Shown one piece after another: positions 1 to 6,784 of a DNA stretch of 47,077 nt (its first letter is position 1; each line of letters starts with the position of its first letter). This DNA comes from Bacillota bacterium. GTDB lineage: Bacteria; Chloroflexota; Dormibacteria; Dormibacterales; Dormibacteraceae. The stretch is taken from NCBI GenBank assembly GCA_021323605.1, contig JAJPKS010000124.1, forward strand, positions 1-47,077. The letters run 5' to 3'. The translations under genes were made by a program, and so were the position numbers. Under the pieces are notes generated by a model. The model did not search any database, was not told where the DNA came from, and saw only the letters and a list, made by a program, of their open reading frames with translations.

Positions 1-551
1 AGGGCCACGAACTTCTCCGGGTACTTCAGGAACTCGACGATCTCGGTCAGCTCCTGCTTCGCCTCCTCCACCCCGGCCACGTCGGCGAACGTCACCTGGG
101 GCTTGTCGCCCGCGATCATGCGCGCCCGGCTGCGCCCGAAGGACATCGCCTGGGTGTTACCGCTCTGCGTCTGCCGGAGGATGTAGTACATGAACCCTCC
201 GATCAGCAGGACCAGGAACAGGTTGGGCAGCAGTCCGATCCAGACCGCCCCGCTGCTCTGGTCATAGCTCACGTCGACGCCATCCTTGGTCAGCGTGCTG
301 CTGAGCTGATCGGTATTGTCGGGGAGGTTCACGTCGTGGCGGCTGCCGTCCTTGGCCGTGACGACGCCGGTGTTCCCCTTGATCTCCAGGGCCCTGACCT
401 GGCCGTGCTGGCCCCGATTGAGGAGCTCGGAGTAGGACCACTGATCCCCCTTGGAACCGCTCTCGATCTGCTGCCAGGTGAACCAGAAAACGACACCCAG
501 GATGAAAACCAGGAGGAAATAGAAGAGGCTGGACCGGGGGATGCGGCTCAA
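1..551 (-). CDS. ftsH: ATP-dependent zinc metalloprotease FtsH, N-terminal part (runs off the window)
   Basis: Membrane-anchored AAA+ protease that degrades misfolded and regulatory membrane proteins. Only the first ~183 residues are present. Visible are TM helix 1 (about residues 9-26), an external domain, TM helix 2 (about 105-126) and the start of the AAA module (PQVTFADVAGVEEAKQEL), which is diagnostic of FtsH. The Walker and HEXXH zinc motifs lie beyond the window edge. I place the start at a TTG that shares two bases with the tilS stop (TTGA), with GAGGAG nine bases upstream; no better start precedes TM1. tilS-ftsH is a widespread gene pair, and the overlap implies translational coupling. 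Confidence 0.93.
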   Translation of the reverse strand, partial: MSRIPRSSLFYFLLVFILGVVFWFTWQQIESGSKGDQWSYSELLNRGQHGQVRALEIKGNTGVVTAKDGSRHDVNLPDNTDQLSSTLTKDGVDVSYDQSSGAVWIGLLPNLFLVLLIGGFMYYILRQTQSGNTQAMSFGRSRARMIAGDKPQVTFADVAGVEEAKQELTEIVEFLKYPEKFVA

Positions 552-1840
552 GAGACGAGACTCCTCGGATGTGCTGAAGGTGATGGTACCACCGGGATTT
601 CGCCGGCTCCGCGGAGCGCGACGTGCCACGCCGGGACGCCTGGGGGAGCGGCCGCCTCGACGTCGACGGCGATGCCGGGCACCCAGGCCAGGCGGTCGCC
701 GGCGAACACCAGGGGCAGACGGTCCCGGAGGTGTCGCGGCACCCGGGCGTCGGTGAGGATGTCCTGGAGCTTCCTGCTCCCCGGAGCGCCCACGGGCCGC
801 ATCCGCAGCCCCGGCCTCCGATAACCGACCCGAAGCGGGAGACCCGGCCGCAGGTGGGCCACGTCGGGATCCCCGCAACCGGGGCAGAGGCGGATGCCGA
901 GCGCGGGCGTGGTCGGGGCCGGAAGACGGGCCACACCGATCGTTACCCGTTCCGCCTCGAGGTGAAACCGCAGGCCCCCGGGCAGGTCCAGCCCGGCGCC
1001 GGTGCGACCCTCGAGGGCCAGACCATCCATCGCCTCCAGCTGCCGGCGGGAGAGCGCCGGGAGGCGTCCGTACAGCTGTCGGTAGGCCTCGAATCGAACC
1101 GGGCGCGGCGCCTCCCGGAGCGCGGCCCGTGACACCCCGCCTTCGTCCAGGAGGGCGCCCGCCGCCTCCTCCAGGTCGGCCTGGAGCCGGGCCGCGATCG
1201 ATGCCACGTGGTGGAGGCGTCGGACGAGGCCAGGGCGATCTCGCTCCAGGCGGGGCAGCAGGCGGTGTCGGACCCGTGCCCGGGCGAAACGGTCGCAGTC
1301 GGCGTTGGAGGGATCCCGGAGCGGCTCCACCCCCCGGGCCGCGAGGTAGGCCTCGATCTCGGACCGCCACACGTCGAGGAGGGGCCGAAGGAACGGCCCC
1401 CGGCGTCGGGGCATGCCTCGCAGCCCGGCCAGCCCAGCGCCCCGGATCAGGTGGAGGACCATGCCCTCGACCACGTCATCGGCCGTGTGGCCGAGGCACA
1501 CGAGGTCGCGACCGGTCTCCTGCAGGGCCCGCGCGAGGAAGGCGTAACGCAGGTCCCGGGCCGCCGCCTGGAGGGAGCCGCGTGGGCAGGGCTGACGCCG
1601 CCGCTCCACGAGCAGCGGCACTCCCAGCCGGGCGCAGAACGCGGTCACCCGGGCCGCGTCGCGATCCGAGCCCGGCCGCAGGGCGTGGTCGTAGTGGGCG
1701 GCGACCACGTCCAGGCCCGATTCCAGCAGCCACAGCAACAGGGCCGTGGAGTCGGGACCACCCGACAGCGCCACCAGCGGCCTGGCGCCGGCGGGCAGCG
1801 GCCGGGCGTTGGGAAGGTCGGGCAACGGCTTCACCTCCAC
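548..1840 (-). CDS. tilS: tRNA(Ile)-lysidine synthetase TilS
   Basis: Modifies C34 of the CAU-anticodon tRNA-Ile to lysidine so that it reads AUA; ATP-dependent and cytoplasmic. The PP-loop SGGPDS is at residues 26-31, followed by the family motif HYDHALRPGSDRDA. A C-terminal segment with KLQDILTDARVPRHLRDRLP matches the TilS C-terminal domain. The length of 430 aa is normal. The start is a GTG; another in-frame GTG two codons later is equally possible. The gene lies downstream of tRNA-Met on the same strand and overlaps ftsH. Confidence 0.93.
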   Translation of the reverse strand: MEVKPLPDLPNARPLPAGARPLVALSGGPDSTALLLWLLESGLDVVAAHYDHALRPGSDRDAARVTAFCARLGVPLLVERRRQPCPRGSLQAAARDLRYAFLARALQETGRDLVCLGHTADDVVEGMVLHLIRGAGLAGLRGMPRRRGPFLRPLLDVWRSEIEAYLAARGVEPLRDPSNADCDRFARARVRHRLLPRLERDRPGLVRRLHHVASIAARLQADLEEAAGALLDEGGVSRAALREAPRPVRFEAYRQLYGRLPALSRRQLEAMDGLALEGRTGAGLDLPGGLRFHLEAERVTIGVARLPAPTTPALGIRLCPGCGDPDVAHLRPGLPLRVGYRRPGLRMRPVGAPGSRKLQDILTDARVPRHLRDRLPLVFAGDRLAWVPGIAVDVEAAAPPGVPAWHVALRGAGEIPVVPSPSAHPRSLVS

Positions 1841-1935
1841 CGAGAGCTTACCGACCCGAATGTCCCTCCCGCCCTCCGGCGACGCATGGGACGCAGCGAG
1901 CCCCCGGCGGACGGGCGACCGAGCCCGAGCTCGTC

Positions 1936-1967
1936 GGGACGCGTCACCCTCCCCTTCGACGCGTCCC
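1936..1967 (-). terminator. Hairpin between tRNA-Met and tilS
   Basis: Perfect 10-bp inverted repeat (GGGACGCGTC / GACGCGTCCC) with a 12-nt loop, located 3' of tRNA-Met on the transcribed strand. There is no T-run. It may be a terminator or processing structure for the tRNA transcript; the role is inferred from position only. Confidence 0.45.
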
Positions 1968-2003
1968 TCGTGGACGCGAGCCGACCCCGGGCGGATCGGG
2001 GCC

Positions 2004-2078
2004 TGGTGGCGGCGGCTGGGATCGAACCAGCGACAACACGATTATGAGTCGTGTGCTCTACCACTGAGCTACGCCGCC
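2004..2078 (-). tRNA. tRNA-Met (CAT), elongator
   Basis: A complete cloverleaf of 75 nt including an encoded CCA. The 7-bp acceptor stem starts GGCGGCG, the D stem is GCTC/GAGC, the anticodon loop is CTCATAA and the T arm is GCTGG-TTCGATC-CCAGC. A paired 1:72 position and a pyrimidine-11:purine-24 pair mark an elongator rather than an initiator. A CAT-anticodon tRNA-Ile substrate of TilS cannot be fully excluded, but the body resembles elongator Met tRNAs. It forms the left border of the accessory island. Confidence 0.93.
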
Positions 2079-2123
2079 GCCGGGCGATGGGGTCCGGGCC
2101 AGAGCCTCGGCCCGGGAGCACGA

Positions 2124-2139
2124 TCGGTGCCAGCACCGA
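2124..2139 (-). terminator. Short hairpin downstream of the nuclease gene
   Basis: Inverted repeat TCGGTGC-CA-GCACCGA (7-bp arms, 2-nt spacer) in the 138-nt gap between the nuclease stop and tRNA-Met. It has no T-tract. A terminator for the island operon is plausible; an operator or tRNA-promoter element is also possible. Confidence 0.3.
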
Positions 2140-2216
2140 CGATCGACCTCAGAAAGCTTATCGCCTCTTCCCGGCTCGAGCTGGTGAGCTCGGCCTCGAG
2201 ATCGGGAGAACGGCGC

Positions 2217-3392
2217 TCACGAGCTGGGGCCCGCGACCGGCCTCGAGGGATGACCGTTCCGGAGCCCGAAGTAGGTGCCGCCCGGCTCGAAGACCACCAG
2301 ACGGTCGAGACCCGGGATGCGCCTCCGGCCGACGACGTAGGAGCCCAGGACGCGCAGGTCCGGGGTGAAGACCTCGAAGGGATCGACCCCCCGCTCGGCC
2401 AGCAGCCGGATCACCTCCAGGGCATCGGTGACCGAGGCCCGGGAGCGGGGCCAGTGGCCCCAGAGCTTCCCGCCGCCGGCGTCGACGGGCCCTCGCAGCT
2501 CCGTATAGGCCGCAAGCCAGGCCTTGAGCTTGACCACCACGCCCCTGTCCAGAAAGGCGACCATCCGCCCGATCCGCTCCGCTTCCGCCGGCGTGGCCTC
2601 TTCGGGCGCCGGCAGCGCCATGACCGGCTGCCCCTCCATCAGGACCGGCAGGTTGTGGCGCATGAGCTGGGTGCCGGCGTCGCAGGCCCCCAGCGAGAAG
2701 GGGCACAACCGGCACTGGTCACCGGGCTTGGGCTCCCACTCGCGGTCGGCGGCGATGATCGGCGCCCAGGCCTCCAGCTCCTCACGGAAGACCTCCAGAT
2801 CCTCGAGATCGTAGGTGACGTCGGAGATCACGCCGTGCCGGAGCGCCACCAGGCGGAACTCGAAGCTCTCGACCTCGGGCTCCAGCTCGGAGACCCCGAG
2901 GCAGGCGAAGAGCCCCTGGTGTGATTCGTCCGGGTCCGGCCCCTGGCCCTCTTCGTACGCCGCCCGGTGCCGGCGAAGTCGGATCCCCTTCCAGCCGGTC
3001 TTCCAGTCCCAGATCCGAGCCACCGCGCCGTCGATGATGACGAGGTCGGGGATCGTCATCGCCACCACCTGGAGCGGCCCCTCGGGCGTCTCCAGGTCCC
3101 AGCGCCAGGTGATGGGCTCCTCGACCCACATCACCCGTCCCCCGTGCTCCAGGGCGATCAACGCCTCACGAGCGGCCCGGTCGACGAGGAGCTGGAGGTG
3201 TCGCGGGACGACCAGCTTCTCTCCGTCGCTGATCAGCCTGGCGACCGCCCGGTGGACGAGCGCCCCCTCTTCGGCCGCGTGCCCGGCCGCCACCTTGAGG
3301 TGATCGATCCGCTCCAGCTTCCAGCGGCGGGGGCAACGCTGGTAGCTGGAGAGAGCCGAGTAGGAGAGGCGCAGGCGGCCCGGGTCGGCCAT
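2217..3392 (-). CDS. RecB-like PD-(D/E)XK exonuclease with probable 4Fe-4S cluster
   Basis: Predicted nuclease of the AddB/Cas4/RecB-C-terminal type (391 aa). The N-terminus YSALSSYQRCPRRWKL is typical of the PDDEXK_1 family. Candidate catalytic residues are H47, D116 (TIPDLV) and D129-x-K131 (WDWKTG). Four cysteines at 20, 227, 230 and 237 (CRLCPFSLGAC at the C-terminus) match the layout that binds an iron-sulfur cluster in Cas4 and AddB. The ATG overlaps the stop of the upstream ERF gene by one base (TGATG), so the two are coupled. A nuclease paired with a single-strand annealing protein is the standard two-component phage recombination arrangement, with resection followed by annealing. No helicase domain is present, so this is not AddB itself. 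Confidence 0.82.
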   Translation of the reverse strand: MADPGRLRLSYSALSSYQRCPRRWKLERIDHLKVAAGHAAEEGALVHRAVARLISDGEKLVVPRHLQLLVDRAAREALIALEHGGRVMWVEEPITWRWDLETPEGPLQVVAMTIPDLVIIDGAVARIWDWKTGWKGIRLRRHRAAYEEGQGPDPDESHQGLFACLGVSELEPEVESFEFRLVALRHGVISDVTYDLEDLEVFREELEAWAPIIAADREWEPKPGDQCRLCPFSLGACDAGTQLMRHNLPVLMEGQPVMALPAPEEATPAEAERIGRMVAFLDRGVVVKLKAWLAAYTELRGPVDAGGGKLWGHWPRSRASVTDALEVIRLLAERGVDPFEVFTPDLRVLGSYVVGRRRIPGLDRLVVFEPGGTYFGLRNGHPSRPVAGPSS

Positions 3393-4372
3393 CAGGCGGC
3401 GGTGGAGGCCAGCACCTTGGCCATGGCCTCGCGCGCGGCCGCGACGTGGGCGCAGCCCTCACCGCAAACCCTCTCATGGGCTGCGACCAGCTCCCGCCCG
3501 ACGGCGCCGTAGGGATCGGCGTCCCCCCCGTCCCGGTGGTGCTTCACCCGTTGGTGGACCTTGGCCGGCCACCACGTCTCCCCCTTGCCCTTGGGCAGGT
3601 CCACGGCGAGACGGTCCAGCACCGCGAGCGCGCCCATCTGCTGGGCCTCGGTCAGGGCGGTCCGGCTCGGAGCCGCCGTCTCGGCCGAGGGAGGTACCCC
3701 ATCGGAACCCGTCTCGATGGGGATCCCCGAGGGTTCCGGTCCGGCCTGCTCGCGGGCTCGCCTCTCGGCCGCCCGGGCCCTCTGGGCGGCCCTGGTCGCG
3801 GCGAGGGCCTCGGCCGCCGCCCCGGGGACGCCGTCGGCCGAAGCTCCCCGGAGCGCGGCCCGGGGCTCCCCCCTGGGGTTCCCCATCGGAACCCGTTCCG
3901 ATGGGGTCCCCTCCTCGTCGCCGACCAGGGCGCCGTCCGGGTCCTCCCGGTCGCTGATCTTGAACAGCTTCATCAGCGCGTACTTCTCGGCGCTGGTGCC
4001 CGCCTTCTGGGTGGCCTTGTCCTGGTTATCCAGCGCCTCCCCGGGCCACTCGATGGTGAAGCGATCGTCCGGTCGATCGGCGTTGATCACGGTCAGGGTC
4101 AGGTCGCCGGTGACCCGGTGGGCCACCTTGCCGCCCTCCCTGGGCACCGCCTCGCGGCCGGCGACGCGCATCGAAGGGATGATCGTGACCCCGTGCTTGA
4201 CCAACAGGGTTCGGAGCCGTCCCATGATCTGGGCGTGCTCGATGAACTCGTAACCGCCCATCCGGGGATCGGCCTGTCCGGTCTTCTCGATCGCGCCCAG
4301 CTCCTGGGTGATGGCCAGGATGCGCTGGTAGATGTTGGGGGAGGGAGCGACTCCCTCTGGCTTGCCTGCCAC
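3392..4372 (-). CDS. ERF-superfamily single-strand annealing recombinase
   Basis: Predicted SSAP that anneals complementary ssDNA, usually phage- or element-borne. The N-terminal ~160 residues contain the ERF signature: IYQRILAITQELGAIEKTG, then GYEFIEHAQIMGRLRTLLVKHG, then KAGTSAEKYALMKLFKI followed by a DGA tail. Residues ~165-240 form a low-complexity Ala/Arg/Pro linker that holds two copies of a palindromic repeat. The C-terminus (QMGALAVLDRLAVDLPKGKG onward) is an unassigned domain with HQRVKHH and two cysteines. The GTG start has AGGAGG six bases upstream. A consensus TATAAT lies ~95 nt upstream inside the end of the preceding gene, giving a leader filled with repeated CGAGTC-containing sites. 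Confidence 0.85.
   Translation of the reverse strand: MAGKPEGVAPSPNIYQRILAITQELGAIEKTGQADPRMGGYEFIEHAQIMGRLRTLLVKHGVTIIPSMRVAGREAVPREGGKVAHRVTGDLTLTVINADRPDDRFTIEWPGEALDNQDKATQKAGTSAEKYALMKLFKISDREDPDGALVGDEEGTPSERVPMGNPRGEPRAALRGASADGVPGAAAEALAATRAAQRARAAERRAREQAGPEPSGIPIETGSDGVPPSAETAAPSRTALTEAQQMGALAVLDRLAVDLPKGKGETWWPAKVHQRVKHHRDGGDADPYGAVGRELVAAHERVCGEGCAHVAAAREAMAKVLASTAA
3693..3728. repeat. Palindromic repeat, copy A, inside the ERF gene
   Basis: CCCCATCGGAACCCGT followed by CTCGATGGGG forms an imperfect hairpin. It shares 16 identical leading bases and a similar right arm with copy B at 3875-3911. It is read in frame as part of a Pro/Gly-rich linker. Confidence 0.6.
3875..3911. repeat. 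Palindromic repeat, copy B, inside the ERF gene
   Basis: CCCCATCGGAA-CCCG-TTCCGATGGGG, a perfect 11-bp stem with a 4-nt loop, lies ~180 bp from copy A in the same orientation. It encodes part of the disordered linker (around VPMGNPRG). This looks like a short mobile or REP-like palindrome tolerated in a linker region. Confidence 0.6.
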
Positions 4373-4391
4373 TGCAATCCTCCTGGTTCGA

Positions 4392-4485
4392 TTCGAGTCA
4401 CCCCAGAATTCGAGTCATTCCGAAATCTGATCGATTAGATTTGATATTGACTCGATTGAACTAGAAATTATATCCATTTGACTCG
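4392..4485. promoter_or_regulatory. Promoter region of the ERF-nuclease operon with four copies of a CGAGTCA motif
   Basis: An AT-rich stretch in an otherwise GC-rich window. Copies are TTCGAGTCA at 4392-4400 and 4409-4417, and the reverse form TGACTCG(A) at 4448-4455 and 4479-4485. On the minus strand a perfect TATAAT -10 box is at 4467-4472, overlapping the TAA stop of the upstream SLOG gene. No good -35 is seen. The paired, oppositely oriented sites upstream and downstream of the start point look like an operator array. The excisionase-like protein encoded at 6485 is a candidate binder, by inference. Confidence 0.5.
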
Positions 4486-4866
4486 CTTCAAATAGGTGGC
4501 CGGGCGTCCGACCACGTATTCCTCCACGGGTTTGCCCATCTCCCGGGCCCGGTCGCGCGTCCAGCCGGAGTCCTGGGGGGAGCCATCGGGCACCAGGATG
4601 CGGACCAGGCGGTCGCAGTCCCGGGCGATCCTCAGGCCGCGCTCCCGGTACGCCGAACCGCCGTGGCCCTGCGGCGGGTGCCCGACCACGGGGATACCGC
4701 GGCGGCGAGCACGTACCGTCGCCAGCCGTTCCACGCCAGGGGATCCGCCCGAGATCACGAGCTCCGGTCGGTACTCGTCCAGCAGGCGCTCGATCAACCG
4801 GACCACGATCTCGAGGTGCCAGGGAGCCACGTACCGGCCCTGGCTGCCGACGATGGCCAGCCTCAC
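4468..4866 (-). CDS. Small SLOG/DprA-like Rossmann-fold protein (YspA/DUF2493-like)
   Basis: About 132 aa. It begins VRLAIVGSQGRY, then has PELVISGGSPGVERLA and later RRRGIPVVGHPP and AYRERGLRIARDCDRLVRIL. This is the SLOG pattern: a first beta strand with GS/R, a GG-x-G nucleotide-binding loop, and a final strand. SLOG proteins include DprA, which handles incoming ssDNA, and several nucleotide-sensing or cleaving enzymes. No catalytic role can be assigned here. The GTG at 4866 puts the first beta strand at the N-terminus; a GTG at 4914 with GGGAG upstream would add 16 residues. The gene lies between ssb and the ERF gene, which suggests a role in ssDNA metabolism (inference). Confidence 0.72.
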   Translation of the reverse strand: MRLAIVGSQGRYVAPWHLEIVVRLIERLLDEYRPELVISGGSPGVERLATVRARRRGIPVVGHPPQGHGGSAYRERGLRIARDCDRLVRILVPDGSPQDSGWTRDRAREMGKPVEEYVVGRPATYLKRVKWI

Positions 4867-4988
4867 CCCGGCCCTGTTCTGTGCCCCGGCCGGAAACCGG
4901 GAGGGCCCGGTCACCTCTCCGTCTCCCGGCCGGGGTCCGCCCGCCACCGGGCGTGGCCCGGCGAGCCGGGATCGCGCCACCCCCTCCG

Positions 4989-5022
4989 ACCGCCAGCCCG
5001 GCTCCGGAGCCGGGCTGGCGGT
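4989..5022. repeat. 34-nt perfect palindrome between ssb and the SLOG gene
   Basis: The left arm ACCGCCAGCCCGGCTCC is followed immediately by its exact reverse complement. It begins 14 nt after the ssb stop. As RNA it forms a very strong hairpin that could terminate, attenuate or protect the transcript. As DNA it is a potential cruciform or dimer-binding site. There is no T-run on either side. Confidence 0.75.
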
Positions 5023-5035
5023 GTCGACGGCACCA

Positions 5036-5437
5036 TCAGAATCCAACCTCCGCGTGGGAACCGGCGCTTCCGGCACGGTCCTCCTCGCCCGAGCGCCCGG
5101 TCCGAGGGCGCGCCTTCGACCCGCCCAGGAACTCGACGCGAGTCGCGACGACCTCGACCGCTGTTCGCCGCTGCCCGTCCCGCGTCTCCCAGGTGCGGGG
5201 CCGTAGCCTGCCTTCGATGCCCACCCGCTGCCCCCTGGCCAGGTGCTGGCCAACCGACTCGGCCTGGTCGCCGAAGACGACGATGCGATGCCAGTCCGTG
5301 ACCTCCTGCCATTCGCCGTTCTGGTCCCGCCGACGCCGGCGGGTGGCGAGGCTGAGTCGGGCCACCGGCCGGCCACCGGCCGTATACCTCAGGTCGGGGT
5401 CCGCCCCCAGTCGACCGATCAGGACGACCACGTTCAC
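5036..5437 (-). CDS. ssb: Accessory single-stranded DNA-binding protein
   Basis: A 133-aa bacterial-type SSB with an OB fold over residues 1-105: MNVVVLIGRLGADPDLRYT, then WHRIVVFGDQAE, then GIEGRLRPRTWE. It coats ssDNA for replication and recombination. The usual chromosomal ssb neighbours (rpsF, rpsR) are absent and it sits with an SSAP and a nuclease, so it is probably the element's own copy. The tail is short and ends in AEVGF rather than the acidic DDIPF-type tip that recruits partners. The GTG start has AGGAG five bases upstream and overlaps the stop of a 55-codon ORF (GTGA). Confidence 0.9.
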   Translation of the reverse strand: MNVVVLIGRLGADPDLRYTAGGRPVARLSLATRRRRRDQNGEWQEVTDWHRIVVFGDQAESVGQHLARGQRVGIEGRLRPRTWETRDGQRRTAVEVVATRVEFLGGSKARPRTGRSGEEDRAGSAGSHAEVGF

Positions 5438-5601
5438 CGCCGCTCCTCCGCGGCCAGGGGTGCCCGGGCTCCATGGGCACGGCCGGCGAGCGCCGGCAAC
5501 GACGCCGCCGGTCGCCGACCCTCCCGACCGGACGCGATTCTCCGCCCTCGCCCCGGCTCGGGGTGGAATGGGACCGCCCCTCGCCCACCTCGCTCATCCA
5601 T
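5434..5601 (-). CDS. Possible 55-aa ORF coupled to ssb
   Basis: An ATG start with GGGGGAG about eight bases upstream overlaps the end of the preceding 102-aa gene by 8 nt. The stop overlaps the ssb GTG (GTGA). The arrangement is exactly that of a translationally coupled gene. The product is Arg/Ala/Gly/Pro-rich with no recognisable motif, so the ORF may simply be a by-product of high GC. Confidence 0.3.
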   Translation of the reverse strand: MDERGGRGAVPFHPEPGRGRRIASGREGRRPAASLPALAGRAHGARAPLAAEERR

Positions 5602-5902
5602 CTCCGCCGCTCCCCCTCAGGACGAAGCGGGCCGGTTGCAACCGGTCGAACGCCGCCTCGATGGCCTGGGCCGCGGGCGGCAGCTCGACGACGACCGCCG
5701 TCGACGGCTTCGCCTCGACCAGCAGGACGTAGCGGGTGGCGACCCAGCAGGCGGCGATCAGACGGTCGCCATAAACCCGACGCGCCGCGCAATAGGTGGG
5801 GCTGCACCGCGCCGGGTCGACGCCTCGGGCCCGCAACCGGATCGCGGTCAGGATGTCGTCCTGGCCAACGGTGAGGGAAACGGCTTCGGCGTCAACGGTC
5901 AT
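5594..5902 (-). CDS. Hypothetical protein of the recombination module
   Basis: 102 aa, not recognised. It reads as a compact alpha/beta domain: SLTVGQDDILTAIRLRARG, a two-cysteine stretch (RCSPTYCAARRVYG), a hydrophobic strand (IAACWVATRYVLLVE) and a helix (AAQAIEAAFDRL). The ATG has GGGGGA six bases upstream. It leads the operon that continues into ssb. A role with SSB is suggested only by position. Confidence 0.6.
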   Translation of the reverse strand: MTVDAEAVSLTVGQDDILTAIRLRARGVDPARCSPTYCAARRVYGDRLIAACWVATRYVLLVEAKPSTAVVVELPPAAQAIEAAFDRLQPARFVLRGSGGDG

Positions 5903-5993
5903 GATCGATCCCCCGCTCGTTCCCGGTGACGCCCGGGGTCAGGACCGTCCCGACCCCTCGGGCCTTCCACCCGGCCGGCGCCGCGTCGGGCAT
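5892..5993 (-). CDS. Possible 33-aa leader peptide/small protein
   Basis: A short ORF, ATG to TGA, with AGGAGG about ten bases upstream and an 11-nt overlap with the following 102-aa gene. A -10-like TACAAT lies ~60 nt upstream. No homology is recognised. It could be a real small protein, a leader peptide or chance. Confidence 0.3.
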   Translation of the reverse strand: MPDAAPAGWKARGVGTVLTPGVTGNERGIDHDR

Positions 5994-6484
5994 GGCGACA
6001 CGACCTCCTCGATGCCGCGTTGTCCGCCTCCATCGAATACTTGTTCGCTATTGTACCCGGTATCGATCCGATATGGATTCGACTCGTTTCCAGTCCATCT
6101 CGTCCCCACTCGGTTCCAGTTCTAATCCATCTCCATTGACGTCCTGAGGGCTCCCATCCGACCGAGCGGCTCCGGCGGCTCGCGCCGGCGGGCCCGTCCA
6201 CCTCCTCGACCGCCCACCCGGCTCGTTCCGGCCGCCGCTGTACGTCTCTGCCTCCGTTCTGTGACAATGACCCCGCGTGCGAGAACGGGTTGCAGCTGGC
6301 ACCGTGACCTCTACGACCGAGTCAACCCGTGCCCGTCACCCCAGTCTTCGGATCGGCTGGCGCATCGAGCAGCGGTCCGCGGCGAACGACGGATGGTGAG
6401 TCGTTCAGCACCGGCCGTGCTACTATTGCGCCGGGCTGGAATCCGATGCGACCCGATGCAATCGACGGTAATTGGGAGGTACGT
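5994..6484. promoter_or_regulatory. Divergent regulatory region of the island
   Basis: About 490 nt with no convincing gene. On the minus strand TACAAT at ~6049-6054 is a likely -10 for the ssb operon. On the plus strand TACTAT at 6421-6426, exactly 17 nt after GAGTCG (6398-6403), is a likely promoter for the HTH gene. Variants of the CGAGTC motif seen at the ERF promoter recur at 6077-6086 (minus CGAGTCGAAT), 6318-6324 (CGAGTCA) and 6398-6403. A near-palindrome TCGATCC/GGATTCGA lies at ~6063-6082. The stretch is AT-richer than its surroundings. Confidence 0.45.
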
Positions 6485-6784
6485 ATGCCGAGGCCAAAGC
6501 TCCCGCCTCTCCGCGAGGAAGACATCGGGAGGCTCGACCGGGATTGGTACAGCGTGCGTGATCTCGCCTGGCGGCTTCAGGTCAACGAGGAGACGATTCA
6601 GGATTGGATACGGGGGACCAACACCCCCGTTCCCCTCCCCGCCACCTGGCTCGGAGGGTCGGCGGGATATCGGATCGCGCACGAGGACCTGATCGCCTTC
6701 CTCAAGCAGCGACGGGGCCTGCGACCGGTTCGCGGCGCCGAGGGACGGGTACGGGCGTCGGCCTCGGATTCGCAGTCCCGATGA
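6485..6784 (+). CDS. Excisionase/MerR-like winged-HTH DNA-binding protein
   Basis: 99 aa. WYSVRDLAWRLQVNEETIQDWIR is a classic helix-turn-helix of the helix_turn_helix_17/excisionase type. It is followed by a wing (GGSAGYRIAHEDLIAFL) and a basic tail. Such proteins bind att sites or act as small regulators. The ATG has GGGAGG six bases upstream. It is transcribed away from the SSB/ERF/nuclease genes, so it may be their regulator or the relic of an excision system. No integrase gene is present in the window. Confidence 0.8.
   Translation: MPRPKLPPLREEDIGRLDRDWYSVRDLAWRLQVNEETIQDWIRGTNTPVPLPATWLGGSAGYRIAHEDLIAFLKQRRGLRPVRGAEGRVRASASDSQSR

Noticed and set aside
4867-5376. Long N-terminal extension of the SLOG protein through ssb
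   Set aside because: The frame is open through ssb only because of GC bias; the residues there are Arg/Pro/Ser-rich and overlap the well-supported SSB on the same strand.
5899-6267. 122-codon open frame across the island's control region
   Set aside because: It runs through the promoter-like AT-rich sequence, has no ribosome site and gives a low-complexity product; the 33-aa ORF and the 102-aa gene explain the region better.
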